This document shows positions 19,959 through 33,404 of a DNA stretch of 64,000 nt, piece by piece. Position 1 is the stretch's first letter, and every line of letters starts with the position of its first letter. Both the position numbers and the translations under genes were made by a program. Below the pieces are notes generated by a model. It saw only the letters and a list, made by a program, of their open reading frames with translations. It searched no databases and was not told the DNA's origin. This DNA is from Corynebacterium sp. ACRPO (GTDB lineage Bacteria; Actinomycetota; Actinomycetes; Mycobacteriales; Mycobacteriaceae): contig NZ_JAKRNE010000003.1 of assembly GCF_022347205.1 (NCBI RefSeq), forward strand, positions 124,001 through 188,000, written 5' to 3'.

Positions 19959-20573
19959 CTAAGCGCGCTGTTCACGGCCTGCGGCAAAGCGATCCAGGGC
20001 ACCGGTTTTAGCCAGGGCTTTCACCACGAAGAAACCCAGCGCACCGGCCAAGATAGCGCCGGAGATGTTCAGAGTCACAAAGTAGATGAGCTTGAACTCG
20101 AAGGAACGAGCCAGGTTGCCGGAGGTAAACAGCTCCAGGATGAAGGCACCCCAGCCAGCTGCCATGCCGGCCAGAATGGATACTCCCAGGCCAAACTTGC
20201 GGTACAGGAAGATGGCCAGGATGATTTCCACGCCAATGCCCTGTGCCAAGCCCGAGTACAGGGTGCTAGGGCCCCACTGGGAGCCCAGCATTGCAGAAAC
20301 GGTTGCGGCAAGAACCTCCACATAGACAGCCGCACCTGGCTTGCGAATAATCAGACCACCAAGCACACCGCCAATAAGCCAGATACCCGTAGCGATACCG
20401 CCGAGGCCTGGAGTCACAGCGTCCATGGCCTCAAACCAGGCATAGCCCACTGCATTCCACCCCAAGAACACAAAGCCACAAGCCACGCCTAGAACGGACG
20501 CCACCACAATATCGACCACGCGCCAGTTCAGGCTGCGCTTCGGGGCAGCAGACGCACGTGTATTAGTAGTCAA
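19959..20573 (-). CDS. ECF transporter S component, YkoE type (thiamine or precursor uptake)
   Basis: The product is 204 residues with about six membrane helices. It resembles YkoE-type S components (VVDIVVASVLGVACGFVFLG, GAFILELFTSGNLARSFE), which recognise thiamine or its pyrimidine part. The start is TTG at 20573-20571. GGGAGGA lies 4-6 bases upstream and forms the 3-prime end of the riboswitch. The riboswitch makes thiamine-type uptake the clear role; which precise vitamer is bound cannot be seen. Confidence 0.9.
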   Translation of the reverse strand: MTTNTRASAAPKRSLNWRVVDIVVASVLGVACGFVFLGWNAVGYAWFEAMDAVTPGLGGIATGIWLIGGVLGGLIIRKPGAAVYVEVLAATVSAMLGSQWGPSTLYSGLAQGIGVEIILAIFLYRKFGLGVSILAGMAAGWGAFILELFTSGNLARSFEFKLIYFVTLNISGAILAGALGFFVVKALAKTGALDRFAAGREQRA

Positions 20574-20577
20574 AATT

Positions 20578-20686
20578 TCCTCCCTCTCGCCGGCATTATC
20601 CGGATCAGGTTCAACGGTTCACCGCGCATCTGGCGGCATCTCAGCCCGACACAGCTGCAAAACAGAGCAGCGCGCAAGCACCCGTG
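20578..20686 (-). promoter_or_regulatory. TPP riboswitch (THI-box)
   Basis: On the minus strand the conserved elements appear in order: GGGTGC near 20678-20683, CTGAGA about 20640, then TTGAACCTGATCCGG and ATAATGCCGGCGAGAGG before the start codon. The Shine-Dalgarno GGGAGGA overlaps the end of the closing P1 helix, so ligand binding should block ribosome access to the TTG start. No terminator hairpin follows, which supports translational control. Confidence 0.95.
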
Positions 20687-20795
20687 AAGTGTGCAATTTT
20701 CAATAACTTAGGCCGCACTCCTTTAAAGGTGTCTGGCCAAAAGCTGCATTCATACTAGCAAAGCAGTCTAGCGGTGCTCCCTAGACATCGAAACA

Positions 20796-20828
20796 GCCCC
20801 GCCTTCCTATCGTTCAGGAAGGCGGGGC
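20796..20828 (-). terminator. Hairpin terminator after rpoC
   Basis: GCCCCGCCTTCCT at 20796-20808 pairs exactly with AGGAAGGCGGGGC at 20816-20828. Read leftward it is followed by TGTTTCG. It lies 38 bases past the rpoC stop. Confidence 0.82.
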
Positions 20829-20865
20829 CATTTATTTCCCGCGTTAACGCAAATTGAACTGCACG

Positions 20866-24861
<3,996 letters not shown>

Positions 24862-24968
24862 GTAATGTCTCCCTTTCATCCTCGTTGTCGAGGAATTGAT
24901 GGCTTTGTATGAATGGAACGTTTATGCCCTACCGCGGGGACTCACCCCGCGGTGGACCAAGAAACTAA

Positions 24969-27900
24969 TTAGGCGATGTCAGCGGAGGAACCCTCATCGC
25001 GGGACAGGTTAATGCCAAGCGATGGGCTATCCATGTCATCATCATCAGAGCCAGACAGCTCCATCGGCGTGCCGTCGGTGGAGAGAACTTCCACGTTCAG
25101 GCACAGGGACTGCAGCTCCTTGAGCAACACCTTGAAGGACTCAGGGATGCCCGGATCTGGAATATTGTCGCCCTTAACAATGGCTTCGTAGACCTTCACG
25201 CGGCCGACGACGTCATCGGACTTGATGGTCAGCAGCTCCTGCAGGGTGTAGGCAGCGCCGTATGCCTGCATTGCCCACACCTCCATCTCGCCGAAGCGCT
25301 GGCCACCGAACTGGGCCTTACCACCCAGCGGCTGCTGGGTAATCATGGAGTAAGGACCAGTGGAGCGGGCGTGAATCTTCTCATCGACCAAGTGGTGCAG
25401 CTTGAGCATGTACATGTAGCCGACAGAGATCGGGTACTTGTACGGTTCGCCCGAGCGGCCGTCGAAAAGCGTGGCCTTGCCATGCTCATCCACCAGCACA
25501 TCGCCGTCGCGGTTCGGACGGGAGGAAGCCAGCAGGCGCTCGATCTCGTGGTTGGTAGCACCATCGAAGACTGGGGTGGCGGTCAAGGAATTCGCAGGAA
25601 CGTCATAGAGCTCTTCCGGCAGGGTCTTGAGCAGCTCGGCGTTCTTCGGATCCTCGGTATCAACCTTCCAGCCGGCATGTGCCAACCAGCCCAGGTGAAC
25701 TTCCAGAACCTGGCCGATGTTCATACGACGTGGCACACCGTGGGTGTTCAGGAGGATGTCGACCGGGGTGCCGTCCTCCATGAACGGCATATCCTCTGGC
25801 GGCAGAATCTTGCCCACAACGCCCTTGTTGCCGTGGCGGCCGGCCATCTTATCGCCGTCCTGGATCTTGCGCTTCTGGGCCACGTAGACGCGAATCATCT
25901 CGTTGACGCCAGGGGCCAGATCGTCATCATCCTCGCGGGAGAAGCGAGCAACGCCAATGACCTTGCCCACCTCACCGTGCGGCACCTTCATGGAGGTATC
26001 GCGAACCTCGCGGGCCTTCTCACCGAAGATGGCGCGCAGCAGGCGCTCCTCCGGGGTCAGCTCGGTCTCACCCTTCGGGGTGACCTTACCCACCAGGATG
26101 TCGCCGGCGCGGACGTCGGCACCGATGCGGATGATGCCGCGCTCGTCCAGGTCGCTCAGGACGTCTTCGGAGACGTTCGGGATCTCGCGGGTGATTTCCT
26201 CGGCGCCCAGCTTGGTATCGCGGGCATCGATCTCGTGCTCCTCGATGTGGACGGAGGTCAGGATGTCCTCTTCCACGATGCGCTGGTTGAGGATGATGGC
26301 GTCCTCGTAGTTGTGGCCTTCCCACGGCATGAAGGCAACCAGCAGGTTGCGGCCGAGGGACATCTCACCATTGTGGGTACCCGGGCCATCGGCCAGAACC
26401 TGGCCGGCCTCTACGCGCTCGCCCATGGAAACCAGCGGGGTCTGGTTGTAGTTGGTGCCCTGGTTGGTGCGCTCGAACTTACGCAGGATGTAGGTATCGC
26501 GCTGGCCTTCATCATCCATGATGGTGATGACATCAGCGGTGACGTTTTCGACCACACCGGCCTTCGGGGTGATGACAACATCGCCAGCGTCGTAAGCAGC
26601 GCGCTGCTCCATACCAGTACCCACCAGTGGGGCCTCGGAGCGAACCAGCGGCACGGCCTGCTTCTGCATGTTCGCACCCATCAGAGCACGGTTAGCATCG
26701 TCGTGCTCCAAGAACGGAATCATGGCGGTACCCACGGAAACCATCTGGCGCGGGGAGACGTCAACGTAGTCCACACCGGAGGCATCGGTAAGTCCGATAT
26801 CGCCGTCCTTCAGGCGAACCTCAATACGCTCGCCGGTGAGGTTGCCCTCTGCGTCCTGCTCGACCTCGGCCTGAGCAATAGCGAAGCGGTCCTCTTCATC
26901 GGCGGTGAGGTACTCCACCTGATCGGTGATCTTGCCGTCCACAACCTTGCGGTACGGGGTCTCAATGAAGCCGAAAGCATTCACGCGGGCGTAGGACGCC
27001 AGCGCACCAATCAGGCCAATGTTCGGGCCCTCAGGGGTCTCAATCGGGCACATACGGCCGTAGTGAGAAGCGTGAACGTCTCGCACCTCAATGCCGGCGC
27101 GCTCACGAGACAGGCCGCCCGGGCCCAGCGCGGACAGGCGGCGCTTGTGGGTCAGGCCGGACAGCGAGTTGTTGTGGTCCATGAACTGAGACAGCTGCGA
27201 GGTACCGAAGAACTCGCGGATAGCAGCAGAGACCGGGCGCACGTTAATCAGGGAGGTCGGAGTGATGGACTCCGCATCCTGGGTGGTCATGCGCTCGCGC
27301 ACAACGCGCTCCATGCGGGACAGGCCGACGCGGACCTGGTTCTGGATGAGCTCACCCACGGTGCGCAGACGGCGGTTACCAAAGTGGTCGATGTCATCCG
27401 TGTGCAGGGAGATCATCTCACCGTTCGGTGCCTTCATCTCGCGCTCGCCTACGTGCAGGCGGACCAGGTACTCGAGGGTGACGGCAATGTCTTCCTCGGT
27501 CAGGGTCATCAGACCATCGTGGTCGCCGCCGAGCCCCAGCTTGCGGTTGACCTTGTAGCGGCCGACCTTAGCCAGGTCGTAACGCTTTGCACGGAAGAAG
27601 GAGTTATCCAGCAAGGACTGAGCCAGCTCACGGGTGGGCTGCTCGCCCGGGCGCTGCTTGCGGTAAATCTCCAGCAGTGCCTCATCGGTGTTCGCTACAC
27701 CGTCAGACTCCAGGGTGGACATCATGAGCTCGGAGAAGCCGAAGCGATCCCTGATCTGCTCCTCGCTCCAGCCCAGTGCCTTAAGCAGCACGGTTACCGG
27801 CTGGCGGCGCTTGCGGTCAATGCGCACGCCAACGGTGTCGCGCTTGTCGACGTCGAATTCCAACCATGCACCGCGGGAAGGAATAACCTTCACGGAGTGC

Positions 27901-28463
27901 AGCGGGCGCTCGGTGGACTTATCGATCGAGCGATCGAAATAGACGCCCGGGGAGCGCACTAGCTGAGACACGACGACGCGCTCGGTACCGTTCACGATGA
28001 ACGTGCCCATATCCGTCATGATCGGGAAATCGCCGATGAAGACGGTCTGCGACTTAATCTCTTGGGTGTCGTTATTAATAAACTCTGCGGTCACGTACAG
28101 CGGCGCGGAGTAGTTGATGTCCTTTTCCTTGCACTCATCCACAGTGTTCTTCACCGGTTCAAAGCGCGGCTCCGACAAGGACAAGGACATATTGCCCGAG
28201 TAGTCCTCAATCGGCGAGAGCTCTTCGAGGATGTCCTCGAGGCCGCTCGTCACGCGGGCGTCATCGCCGCGCTCAGCCTGCTCGCGCTCGCGCCATTCTG
28301 GCGAGCCGACGAGCCAAGCAAAGGAATCAAGTTGTACGTCAAGGAGACCCGGCAGGGCGATAGGCTCGCTGATTTTTGCAAACGAGTATCGCTTCGGGGC
28401 TCCGGGGATATTGGCCACTGACTTGGTCTGGCGGGAGACTGCCAAGATGGGTCCTTCCAGCAC
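24969..28463 (-). CDS. rpoB: DNA-directed RNA polymerase subunit beta
   Basis: The product is 1164 residues starting [15 protein letters not shown] from GTG 28463. The rifampicin-binding segment reads [20 protein letters not shown] followed by RLSALGPGG, with the wild-type aspartate, histidine and serine, so the gene predicts rifampicin sensitivity. The C-terminus is acidic and serine-rich. It is cotranscribed with rpoC. Confidence 0.98.
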   Translation of the reverse strand: MLEGPILAVSRQTKSVANIPGAPKRYSFAKISEPIALPGLLDVQLDSFAWLVGSPEWREREQAERGDDARVTSGLEDILEELSPIEDYSGNMSLSLSEPRFEPVKNTVDECKEKDINYSAPLYVTAEFINNDTQEIKSQTVFIGDFPIMTDMGTFIVNGTERVVVSQLVRSPGVYFDRSIDKSTERPLHSVKVIPSRGAWLEFDVDKRDTVGVRIDRKRRQPVTVLLKALGWSEEQIRDRFGFSELMMSTLESDGVANTDEALLEIYRKQRPGEQPTRELAQSLLDNSFFRAKRYDLAKVGRYKVNRKLGLGGDHDGLMTLTEEDIAVTLEYLVRLHVGEREMKAPNGEMISLHTDDIDHFGNRRLRTVGELIQNQVRVGLSRMERVVRERMTTQDAESITPTSLINVRPVSAAIREFFGTSQLSQFMDHNNSLSGLTHKRRLSALGPGGLSRERAGIEVRDVHASHYGRMCPIETPEGPNIGLIGALASYARVNAFGFIETPYRKVVDGKITDQVEYLTADEEDRFAIAQAEVEQDAEGNLTGERIEVRLKDGDIGLTDASGVDYVDVSPRQMVSVGTAMIPFLEHDDANRALMGANMQKQAVPLVRSEAPLVGTGMEQRAAYDAGDVVITPKAGVVENVTADVITIMDDEGQRDTYILRKFERTNQGTNYNQTPLVSMGERVEAGQVLADGPGTHNGEMSLGRNLLVAFMPWEGHNYEDAIILNQRIVEEDILTSVHIEEHEIDARDTKLGAEEITREIPNVSEDVLSDLDERGIIRIGADVRAGDILVGKVTPKGETELTPEERLLRAIFGEKAREVRDTSMKVPHGEVGKVIGVARFSREDDDDLAPGVNEMIRVYVAQKRKIQDGDKMAGRHGNKGVVGKILPPEDMPFMEDGTPVDILLNTHGVPRRMNIGQVLEVHLGWLAHAGWKVDTEDPKNAELLKTLPEELYDVPANSLTATPVFDGATNHEIERLLASSRPNRDGDVLVDEHGKATLFDGRSGEPYKYPISVGYMYMLKLHHLVDEKIHARSTGPYSMITQQPLGGKAQFGGQRFGEMEVWAMQAYGAAYTLQELLTIKSDDVVGRVKVYEAIVKGDNIPDPGIPESFKVLLKELQSLCLNVEVLSTDGTPMELSGSDDDDMDSPSLGINLSRDEGSSADIA

Positions 28464-28515
28464 CTCACGCGGATTGCCTGCTCGCCCTGGCCGACGAGCC
28501 GCAAAACCGCTGGTA

Positions 28516-28524
28516 ATTCTAGCA
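28516..28524 (-). promoter_or_regulatory. Candidate extended -10 promoter of rpoB
   Basis: The minus strand reads TGCTAGAAT, an ideal extended -10 (hexamer 28516-28521), 52 bases before the rpoB start. The -35 position is poor, as is common for extended -10 promoters. A perfect TTGACA exists further upstream but is 50 bases away and not paired with it. Confidence 0.6.
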
Positions 28525-28800
28525 TTCGGTCTGCTGTGGAGTGTCTGGGTTCAGAATGCACAAAATCACCTTGTCAAGTCGGTTTTGCCATCACCGGCCT
28601 GAAAGGCTAAATGTGCACCGAAGATCCAGATTCCAGCGCAACGAAACAGCTTATAGGAAAAGACCTGCCATGTAAAGACACACCACTCTTGGGGCGTGTC
28701 GCTACCGCGCTAGGGGGCAAGCTCGTGCTCGCCGCGGCGCTAACGCGTCCATGCCGCGCCACTGTGCGCGACAACCACCGAGCACCCTACCACTAAATTC

Positions 28801-28826
28801 TCGCCACACCGCAAACCTGGTGGCGA
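28801..28826 (-). terminator. Possible terminator of the DUF3068 gene
   Basis: TCGCCAC (28801-28807) pairs with GTGGCGA (28820-28826) around a 12-base loop; the leftward sequence after it is only weakly T-rich. Confidence 0.4.
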
Positions 28827-28847
28827 ATTAGTCTATTAACTGGGCTT

Positions 28848-29864
28848 TTAGCGGCTGGCTGGAACCGCATTGCCGCCGACGCGTCCGCGGTTATGGCGCG
28901 AGCGGGCGTGTTTGTTCTTGCCGCCAAATAGGCCGAGTGCACCAATAATTCCGAGCAGGGTCAACAGTGCGCCGAGGCCGATGGCGGCCCACCGCACGAT
29001 CTCCGCTACGCGGTCGCGCGGGAAATCTGCCGCCTGTTTGAGCAGCGCCTGCCGGTCCTCCTCGGAGGTAGAGCCATTAAAGACGAAGGCGCGCTCACGG
29101 CCCACGCCCTCGCGGTCCGCGTAGTAATCATCGATATCCATATCCATGCCCACCACCAGGCCAGTCTCCTGATCCACGTAGAAGTCGCGGCTGCCGGAGT
29201 GGGTCAGGTAGCCCTGCTCCTCGCCGCCGCCTTCCTTGGGCAGGCTGGTGGTATTGCCATCGGCCGCAAATAGCTGCGCGACGTTGGTCGGCTCAATTTC
29301 TTGGTGGTAGCGGTAGACCGTGCGGCCGTCCATCGTGGCTTCCTCTTCAAAGACTGCATCGACGGCCTTGCGCAGGGTCGGGTCAAAGACCGGGTAGTTG
29401 GTCTTTTCCGCATCAGCCGGGAACTTAAGCCAGTAGCCATCCACCGTTACTTTGTCCGAAGGCGTAGCAAGCGTATGGCTAAGCGATGCCTCCCCCAGAG
29501 CCTCACCACTCAGGCGGTCCACCGGGTAGCTCCACACCTGGGCCTGGCTCAGCTCATTGAGGCCCTCCCCCTCGCCACGCATGCGGGTCTCACCGATGCG
29601 CACGGTGGCCTTCTCCTCGTCCGAGGGTTCTTGGATATCCATGTTGATTTGGTAGGTCATGGGGCCCGAATACGGCTGTGTGCCGTCCTTGGACAGCTGC
29701 TGCGAATCCGCAGAATCATCGTGCAGTGTCCACGTACTGTTTTTCAGGTTCAACGGCAGCCGCGGGGAGTAATCCAAAAACGCCGGCGCCACAATACCGG
29801 CGGCGATGAGCGCAACGCCGAGGCCTAGGAGCAGGACGGAAAAAATGCGGGACTTGGGCAGCAT
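28848..29864 (-). CDS. DUF3068 family membrane-anchored protein
   Basis: The product is 338 residues. It has an N-terminal membrane helix (about 7-27), a long extracytoplasmic domain (about 30-285), a second helix (about 288-312) and a basic, arginine-rich cytoplasmic tail. DUF3068 proteins of corynebacteria and mycobacteria share this layout; some databases label them PorA-family, without evidence of a pore here. Function is not known. The gene stands alone between rplL and rpoB. Confidence 0.82.
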   Translation of the reverse strand: MLPKSRIFSVLLLGLGVALIAAGIVAPAFLDYSPRLPLNLKNSTWTLHDDSADSQQLSKDGTQPYSGPMTYQINMDIQEPSDEEKATVRIGETRMRGEGEGLNELSQAQVWSYPVDRLSGEALGEASLSHTLATPSDKVTVDGYWLKFPADAEKTNYPVFDPTLRKAVDAVFEEEATMDGRTVYRYHQEIEPTNVAQLFAADGNTTSLPKEGGGEEQGYLTHSGSRDFYVDQETGLVVGMDMDIDDYYADREGVGRERAFVFNGSTSEEDRQALLKQAADFPRDRVAEIVRWAAIGLGALLTLLGIIGALGLFGGKNKHARSRHNRGRVGGNAVPASR

Positions 29865-30086
29865 GGGGGCTAATTCTACAGCCCGTAGCGGCGATTCCTT
29901 GTTTCTACAGGCCCACGATGCTCACGGCACCGTCGTTCCGGTACAAAGAAACCCATATTGCGGCCACGATCCTCCGGAAGTCGTGCCCCCTACGGCGCAC
30001 AACGCGGCCGCTTTATAGGGCGCGACCGCCCCTCCACAGTACAAGCACTGTGACAGGAACAATCCGCCCCAAGACACAAAACGAGG

Positions 30087-30131
30087 AAACCCCCCATCCT
30101 CCACCGCGTAAAGCGATAGAAGTGGGGGTTT
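30087..30131 (-). terminator. Hairpin terminator after rplL
   Basis: AAACCCCCC at 30087-30095 pairs with GGGGGTTT at 30124-30131, and read leftward is followed by CCTCGTTTTG. The interval 29865-30086 contains no recognisable gene. Confidence 0.7.
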
Positions 30132-30153
30132 GAAAGCGTAAAGCTCAGTGAAA

Positions 30154-30543
30154 TTACTTGAGCTCGACGGAAGCGCCAGCCTCTTCCAGCTTGGTCTTAG
30201 CAGCCTCAGCGTCGTCCTTGGAAGCGCCCTCGAGGATAGCCTTAGGAGCACCCTCGACCATTTCCTTAGCTTCCTTCAGGCCCAGGCCGGAGACGATCTC
30301 GCGGACAGCCTTAATAACGCCAATCTTCTTAGCGCCAGCGTCGGTCAGAACGACGTCGAACTCGGTCTTCTCCTCAGCGGCACCAGCGCCGCCCTCAGCC
30401 GGAGCGCCAGCTGCAACAGCAGCAACCGGAGCAGCAGCCTCAACGTCGAATACCTCTTCAAATTCCTTAACGAACTCGGACAGTTCGATGAGGGTCATTT
30501 CCTTGAAAGCTTCAATGAGCTCGTCCTTGGTGAGCTTAGCCAT
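30154..30543 (-). CDS. rplL: 50S ribosomal protein L7/L12
   Basis: The product is 129 residues. The N-terminal dimerisation part ([20 protein letters not shown]) is followed by an alanine/glycine-rich hinge (about residues 36-55) and the C-terminal factor-binding domain ([20 protein letters not shown]). It forms the ribosomal stalk that recruits EF-Tu and EF-G, both encoded nearby. It follows rplJ by 88 bases in the same transcript. Confidence 0.98.
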   Translation of the reverse strand: MAKLTKDELIEAFKEMTLIELSEFVKEFEEVFDVEAAAPVAAVAAGAPAEGGAGAAEEKTEFDVVLTDAGAKKIGVIKAVREIVSGLGLKEAKEMVEGAPKAILEGASKDDAEAAKTKLEEAGASVELK

Positions 30544-30631
30544 GATGGCAAGTCCTTTCTGTGTTGTGTGTGCGCTGCGCGTGATTTATGCGGCGCACAC
30601 GGTGTTGTAATTGTGCGTCTTTTGTGACGAC

Positions 30632-31153
30632 TTAAGCTTCTGCTTCCTTCTTGTCCTGCAGGGCTGCGACGGTGCGTACAGCCTTGGTTGCAGGAGCGTT
30701 GAAGAGAGCGGCAGCCTTCGCCATAGAACCCTTCATAGCGCCAGCCAGCTTTGCGAGGGTGGTCTCGCGGTTATCCAGCTTGGCGATGGCCTCAACCTGG
30801 TCGGCAGACAGTGCGTTGCCGTCCATGTAGCCACCCTTGATGATGAGTGCCTTGTTGTCATCAGCGAACTTGGTGATGACCTTCGCAGCATCCACTGCCT
30901 CGCCCTTGATGAACGCAATTGCGGTCGGGCCAGTCAGCAAATCATCAAGACCTTCGATGCCAGCTTCCTTGGCAGCGATCTTGAAAAGGGTGTTCTTGGC
31001 GACGGAGTATTCAACGTCAAAGCCCAGATCGTTACGCAGCTCTTGCAGCTGGGATACGGTCAGGCCGCGGTACTCGGTCAATACAACAGAGTTAGCGCCA
31101 GCCAGCTTCTCCTTCAGCTCTGCCAGGTCTGCAGTGTTCTTTGGGTTTGCCAT
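30632..31153 (-). CDS. rplJ: 50S ribosomal protein L10
   Basis: The product is 173 residues starting MANPKNTADLAELKEKLAGA. It anchors L7/L12 to the ribosome. A strong AAGGAGG lies 9 bases before ATG 31153. A structured leader upstream fits the autogenous control by the L10-L12 complex that is known for this operon in other bacteria. Confidence 0.98.
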   Translation of the reverse strand: MANPKNTADLAELKEKLAGANSVVLTEYRGLTVSQLQELRNDLGFDVEYSVAKNTLFKIAAKEAGIEGLDDLLTGPTAIAFIKGEAVDAAKVITKFADDNKALIIKGGYMDGNALSADQVEAIAKLDNRETTLAKLAGAMKGSMAKAAALFNAPATKAVRTVAALQDKKEAEA

Positions 31154-31159
31154 TGTCTC

Positions 31160-31330
31160 TCGCCTCCTTCCAAAACATCTCTTTTATTATTCCGCCGGGG
31201 CCTTCCTCGCTTCGCTTGCCCGAAACAACAAAAGCCCCGTGCAAGAGCACAGGGCGCGCGACATAAGAGAATGCCGCGAATAATCGCAAAGTGTCTCCTG
31301 CGTGGGCCGCCTCCTAGGATGGAGAACCTT
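31160..31330 (-). promoter_or_regulatory. Ribosomal protein L10 leader with attenuator hairpin
   Basis: On the minus strand the leader contains a stem GCCCTGTGC / GCACGGGGC (31247-31255 with 31234-31242), with one G-U pair and a 5-base loop, followed by TTTTGTTGTTT. That is a typical intrinsic terminator placed about 80 bases before rplJ. The upstream part, CTAGGAGGCGGCCCACGCAG, is purine-rich and may form the L10-binding region. Recognition rests on position and hairpin rather than on a covariance model. Confidence 0.7.
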
Positions 31331-31406
31331 CGATCCAAATGGATGACCAACGGTCTTCGGTGAACTTTGACTCGACCGTGATGTGGCCGTTCAAACTTCG
31401 AGGAAA

Positions 31407-31436
31407 ACACTACCTCCCCACCCGCGGTTTCTCCAA
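31407..31436 (-). promoter_or_regulatory. Candidate rplJL promoter
   Basis: On the minus strand, TTGGAG (31431-31436) and TAGTGT (31407-31412) are separated by 18 bases, giving a leader of about 245 bases that would include the attenuator. Confidence 0.5.
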
Positions 31437-31463
31437 ATCGCCGTTTTCGCCGCGTAGGATAGC

Positions 31464-32355
31464 CGCGATGACCTGCGCCTGCACGATAACCAGGCCCTTT
31501 CCCGCGCGTCCGAGGCCACTGCGCGAGGTCGATGCCACCGTCAAGGACACCCTGGCCTCCCAGGGCATCACCGCGACTTCCTCGCCCGACTTCACCTTGG
31601 TGGAACCCTGGGAGGCCACCAATGGCCAAGGCCAGCCCTATAAGGTCTTTACTCCCTTCTCCAAGGCCGCCGCCTCCCAGGTGGCGGCAGATGAACCGGA
31701 GGGGGTGCCGGAGTTGGGGCGTCGGCAAGCAGTGCATCTGGCTGGCCCAAAACCACCGAGCCGGCATGGTCGGCATCCATGGCCGAACACTGGACGCCCG
31801 GCGAGGCTGGGGCGCGCGAGCGACTAGCCCAGCTGGATCTGGCCAACTACGCCGAGGAGCGCGATATTCCCGCGCTCAATGCCACCTCCCTACTCTCGCC
31901 CCACCTGCGCTTTGGCGAGGTCTCCCCGCGTGAGGTGTGGTTCGCCGCGGATCAAGGACTGGCAGGCCGGCACTACGTGCATTCCGCTTATCGACGCCGG
32001 AATGCGCGAGCTATAGGCCACCGGGTATATGCACAATCGCGTGCGCATGGTGGTGGGCTCCTTCCTCACCAAGAACCTGGGCATCCACTGGCGCCTGGGC
32101 GAGGAATGGTTCTGGGACACCTTGGTAGACGCCGATGCCGTCTCCAATCCTTTTAATTGGCAGTGGGTGGCCGGTTGCGGCGATGATGCCGCGCCTTTCT
32201 TTCGCATCTTCAACCCCGAAACGCAGGCCCAGCGCTTCGACCCTAAGGGCAGGTACGTGCGCCGCTGGGCACCCACGCTGTCCGCCCCGCCCATCGTGGA
32301 CCTAAAGGAATCACGCCAAGCCGCGCTCGATGCCTATGCGGAGATCAAAGACTAG
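31464..32355 (+). pseudogene. phr: Degraded deoxyribodipyrimidine photolyase
   Basis: Photolyase sequence is spread over different frames. The N-terminal motif RDDLRLHDNQALSRASEA is at 31464-31517. After an apparent deletion of about 70 codons, REVDATVKDTLASQG and EPWEATNGQGQPYKVFTPF follow in another frame. WTPGEAGARERL and SPHLRFGEVSPREVW are at about 31790-31940. A second deletion removes part of the FAD-binding domain. The end is PLIDAGMREL, then an in-frame TAG at 32014-32016 where photolyases have Trp, then MHNRVRMVVGSFLTKNLGIH to the normal C-terminus. The gene cannot make a functional enzyme. Decay looks old, with several independent lesions. Confidence 0.93.
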
Positions 32356-32387
32356 GCCGGCGGAAAAGGTGGACGTAAAGGTCTACC

Positions 32388-33404
32388 ATGGGGCCAATGA
32401 TGAGCCCCAGGATTCATTCTCAAGCGCACCCGCCGATTGGCAATACCCCTCTCATGCGAGTGGAGGCGATTAGCCCCCGGCCGGATGTCCACCTCTATCT
32501 CAAACTCGAACAATTCAACCTCGGCGGTTCTGCAAAAGACCGGACCGCCCGAGCCCTAATCCAGGCAGCCCTCGAAGCCGGCGATATCCGCCCGGGTTCG
32601 ACGCTGGTGGAATCTTCCTCCGGCAACCTGGGCATGGCTCTTGCTCGCCAAGCCCCGCTCCAGGGGATGAAGTTCCACTGCGTGGTGGATCCGCGGGTCA
32701 ACGCCTCCACGGTAGCTACCATGCGGGCCTACGGTGCACACGTGGAATTGCTCGACCACCCCGATCCAGAAACCGGCGATTGGCTCACCGCCCGCCGCAC
32801 CCGCGTGGCCGAGCTTTTGGAAGAGATCCCAGAGTCCTTCAACCTCAACCAGTATTCCAATGAAGCCGCCTTCCACGCCCACGCGGAAGGCACCATGACT
32901 GAGATTCTGGACCAGCTCGGTCAGGCGCCCAGTCATCTGCTCGTGGCTATGAGCACCACCGGAACCCTTGGCGGCTGCGTACGCAAGCTCTCTGAGCTGG
33001 GCGCAGACACCCACACAATCGGCGTTGATGCGGAAGGCTCCGTGCTTTTTGGTGGTGAGCGTGGCACCCGCATGCTGCCTGGCTATGGCGCTGGAATCGT
33101 AACCGAACTATCCACCAAGTTTTCGCCTTCTTCCGTGGAGAGGGTTCCGGACCTCGATGCCATCGTTGCTGCCCGGCAGCTCGCTCAAGCAGAGGGCCTA
33201 CTGCCTGGCGCTTCCGGCGGTGCCGTCATCGCCGCCTTCCAGCGCCTCGCGCCCTCCCTACCGGCAGGGGCTGAAGTGGTTGCCGTGCTGCACGACGTCG
33301 GCCAGCCTTACCTCGACACCATTTATAACGACTCCTGGGTGTGCGAAAACTTCGATATTTCGCCCTCTGAACTCGCGGCGCGCATCGAAGGGTCGGCGCA
33401 GTGA
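32388..33404 (+). CDS. SbnA/cysteine synthase-like PLP-dependent enzyme
   Basis: The product is 338 residues of PLP fold-type II. The PLP lysine lies in NLGGSAKDRTARA (about residue 50), the substrate-binding loop is SSSGNLGMALA, and the phosphate loop is STTGTLGG. In staphyloferrin B synthesis SbnA joins O-phosphoserine and glutamate to N-(1-amino-1-carboxyl-2-ethyl)-glutamate; the resemblance to SbnA is family-level and the actual substrates are not known. AAAGG lies 6 bases before ATG 32388. It is the first gene of a coupled triplet (stop overlaps next start as GTGA) and begins 32 bases after the dead photolyase. Confidence 0.85.
   Translation: MGPMMSPRIHSQAHPPIGNTPLMRVEAISPRPDVHLYLKLEQFNLGGSAKDRTARALIQAALEAGDIRPGSTLVESSSGNLGMALARQAPLQGMKFHCVVDPRVNASTVATMRAYGAHVELLDHPDPETGDWLTARRTRVAELLEEIPESFNLNQYSNEAAFHAHAEGTMTEILDQLGQAPSHLLVAMSTTGTLGGCVRKLSELGADTHTIGVDAEGSVLFGGERGTRMLPGYGAGIVTELSTKFSPSSVERVPDLDAIVAARQLAQAEGLLPGASGGAVIAAFQRLAPSLPAGAEVVAVLHDVGQPYLDTIYNDSWVCENFDISPSELAARIEGSAQ

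Larger units (their letters stand above)
28464..28847. other. Intergenic region upstream of rpoB
   Basis: The interval has no convincing gene. It holds an rpoB promoter candidate and a hairpin at 28801-28826 that may end the DUF3068 gene. Short open frames in it have no ribosome-binding sites and no recognisable products. Confidence 0.6.

Noticed and set aside
25371-27962. A long plus-strand open frame opposite rpoB
   Set aside because: Same codon-bias effect; no domain, and the rpoB product is complete on the other strand.
28568-28580. Perfect TTGACA upstream of rpoB as its -35
   Set aside because: It lies 50 bases from the TAGAAT hexamer and has no good -10 at 16-18 bases.
32388-33404. 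Annotation as housekeeping cysteine synthase cysK
   Set aside because: Coupling to an FAD/NAD(P) protein and a decarboxylase, and absence of cysE, argue for a dedicated biosynthetic role.
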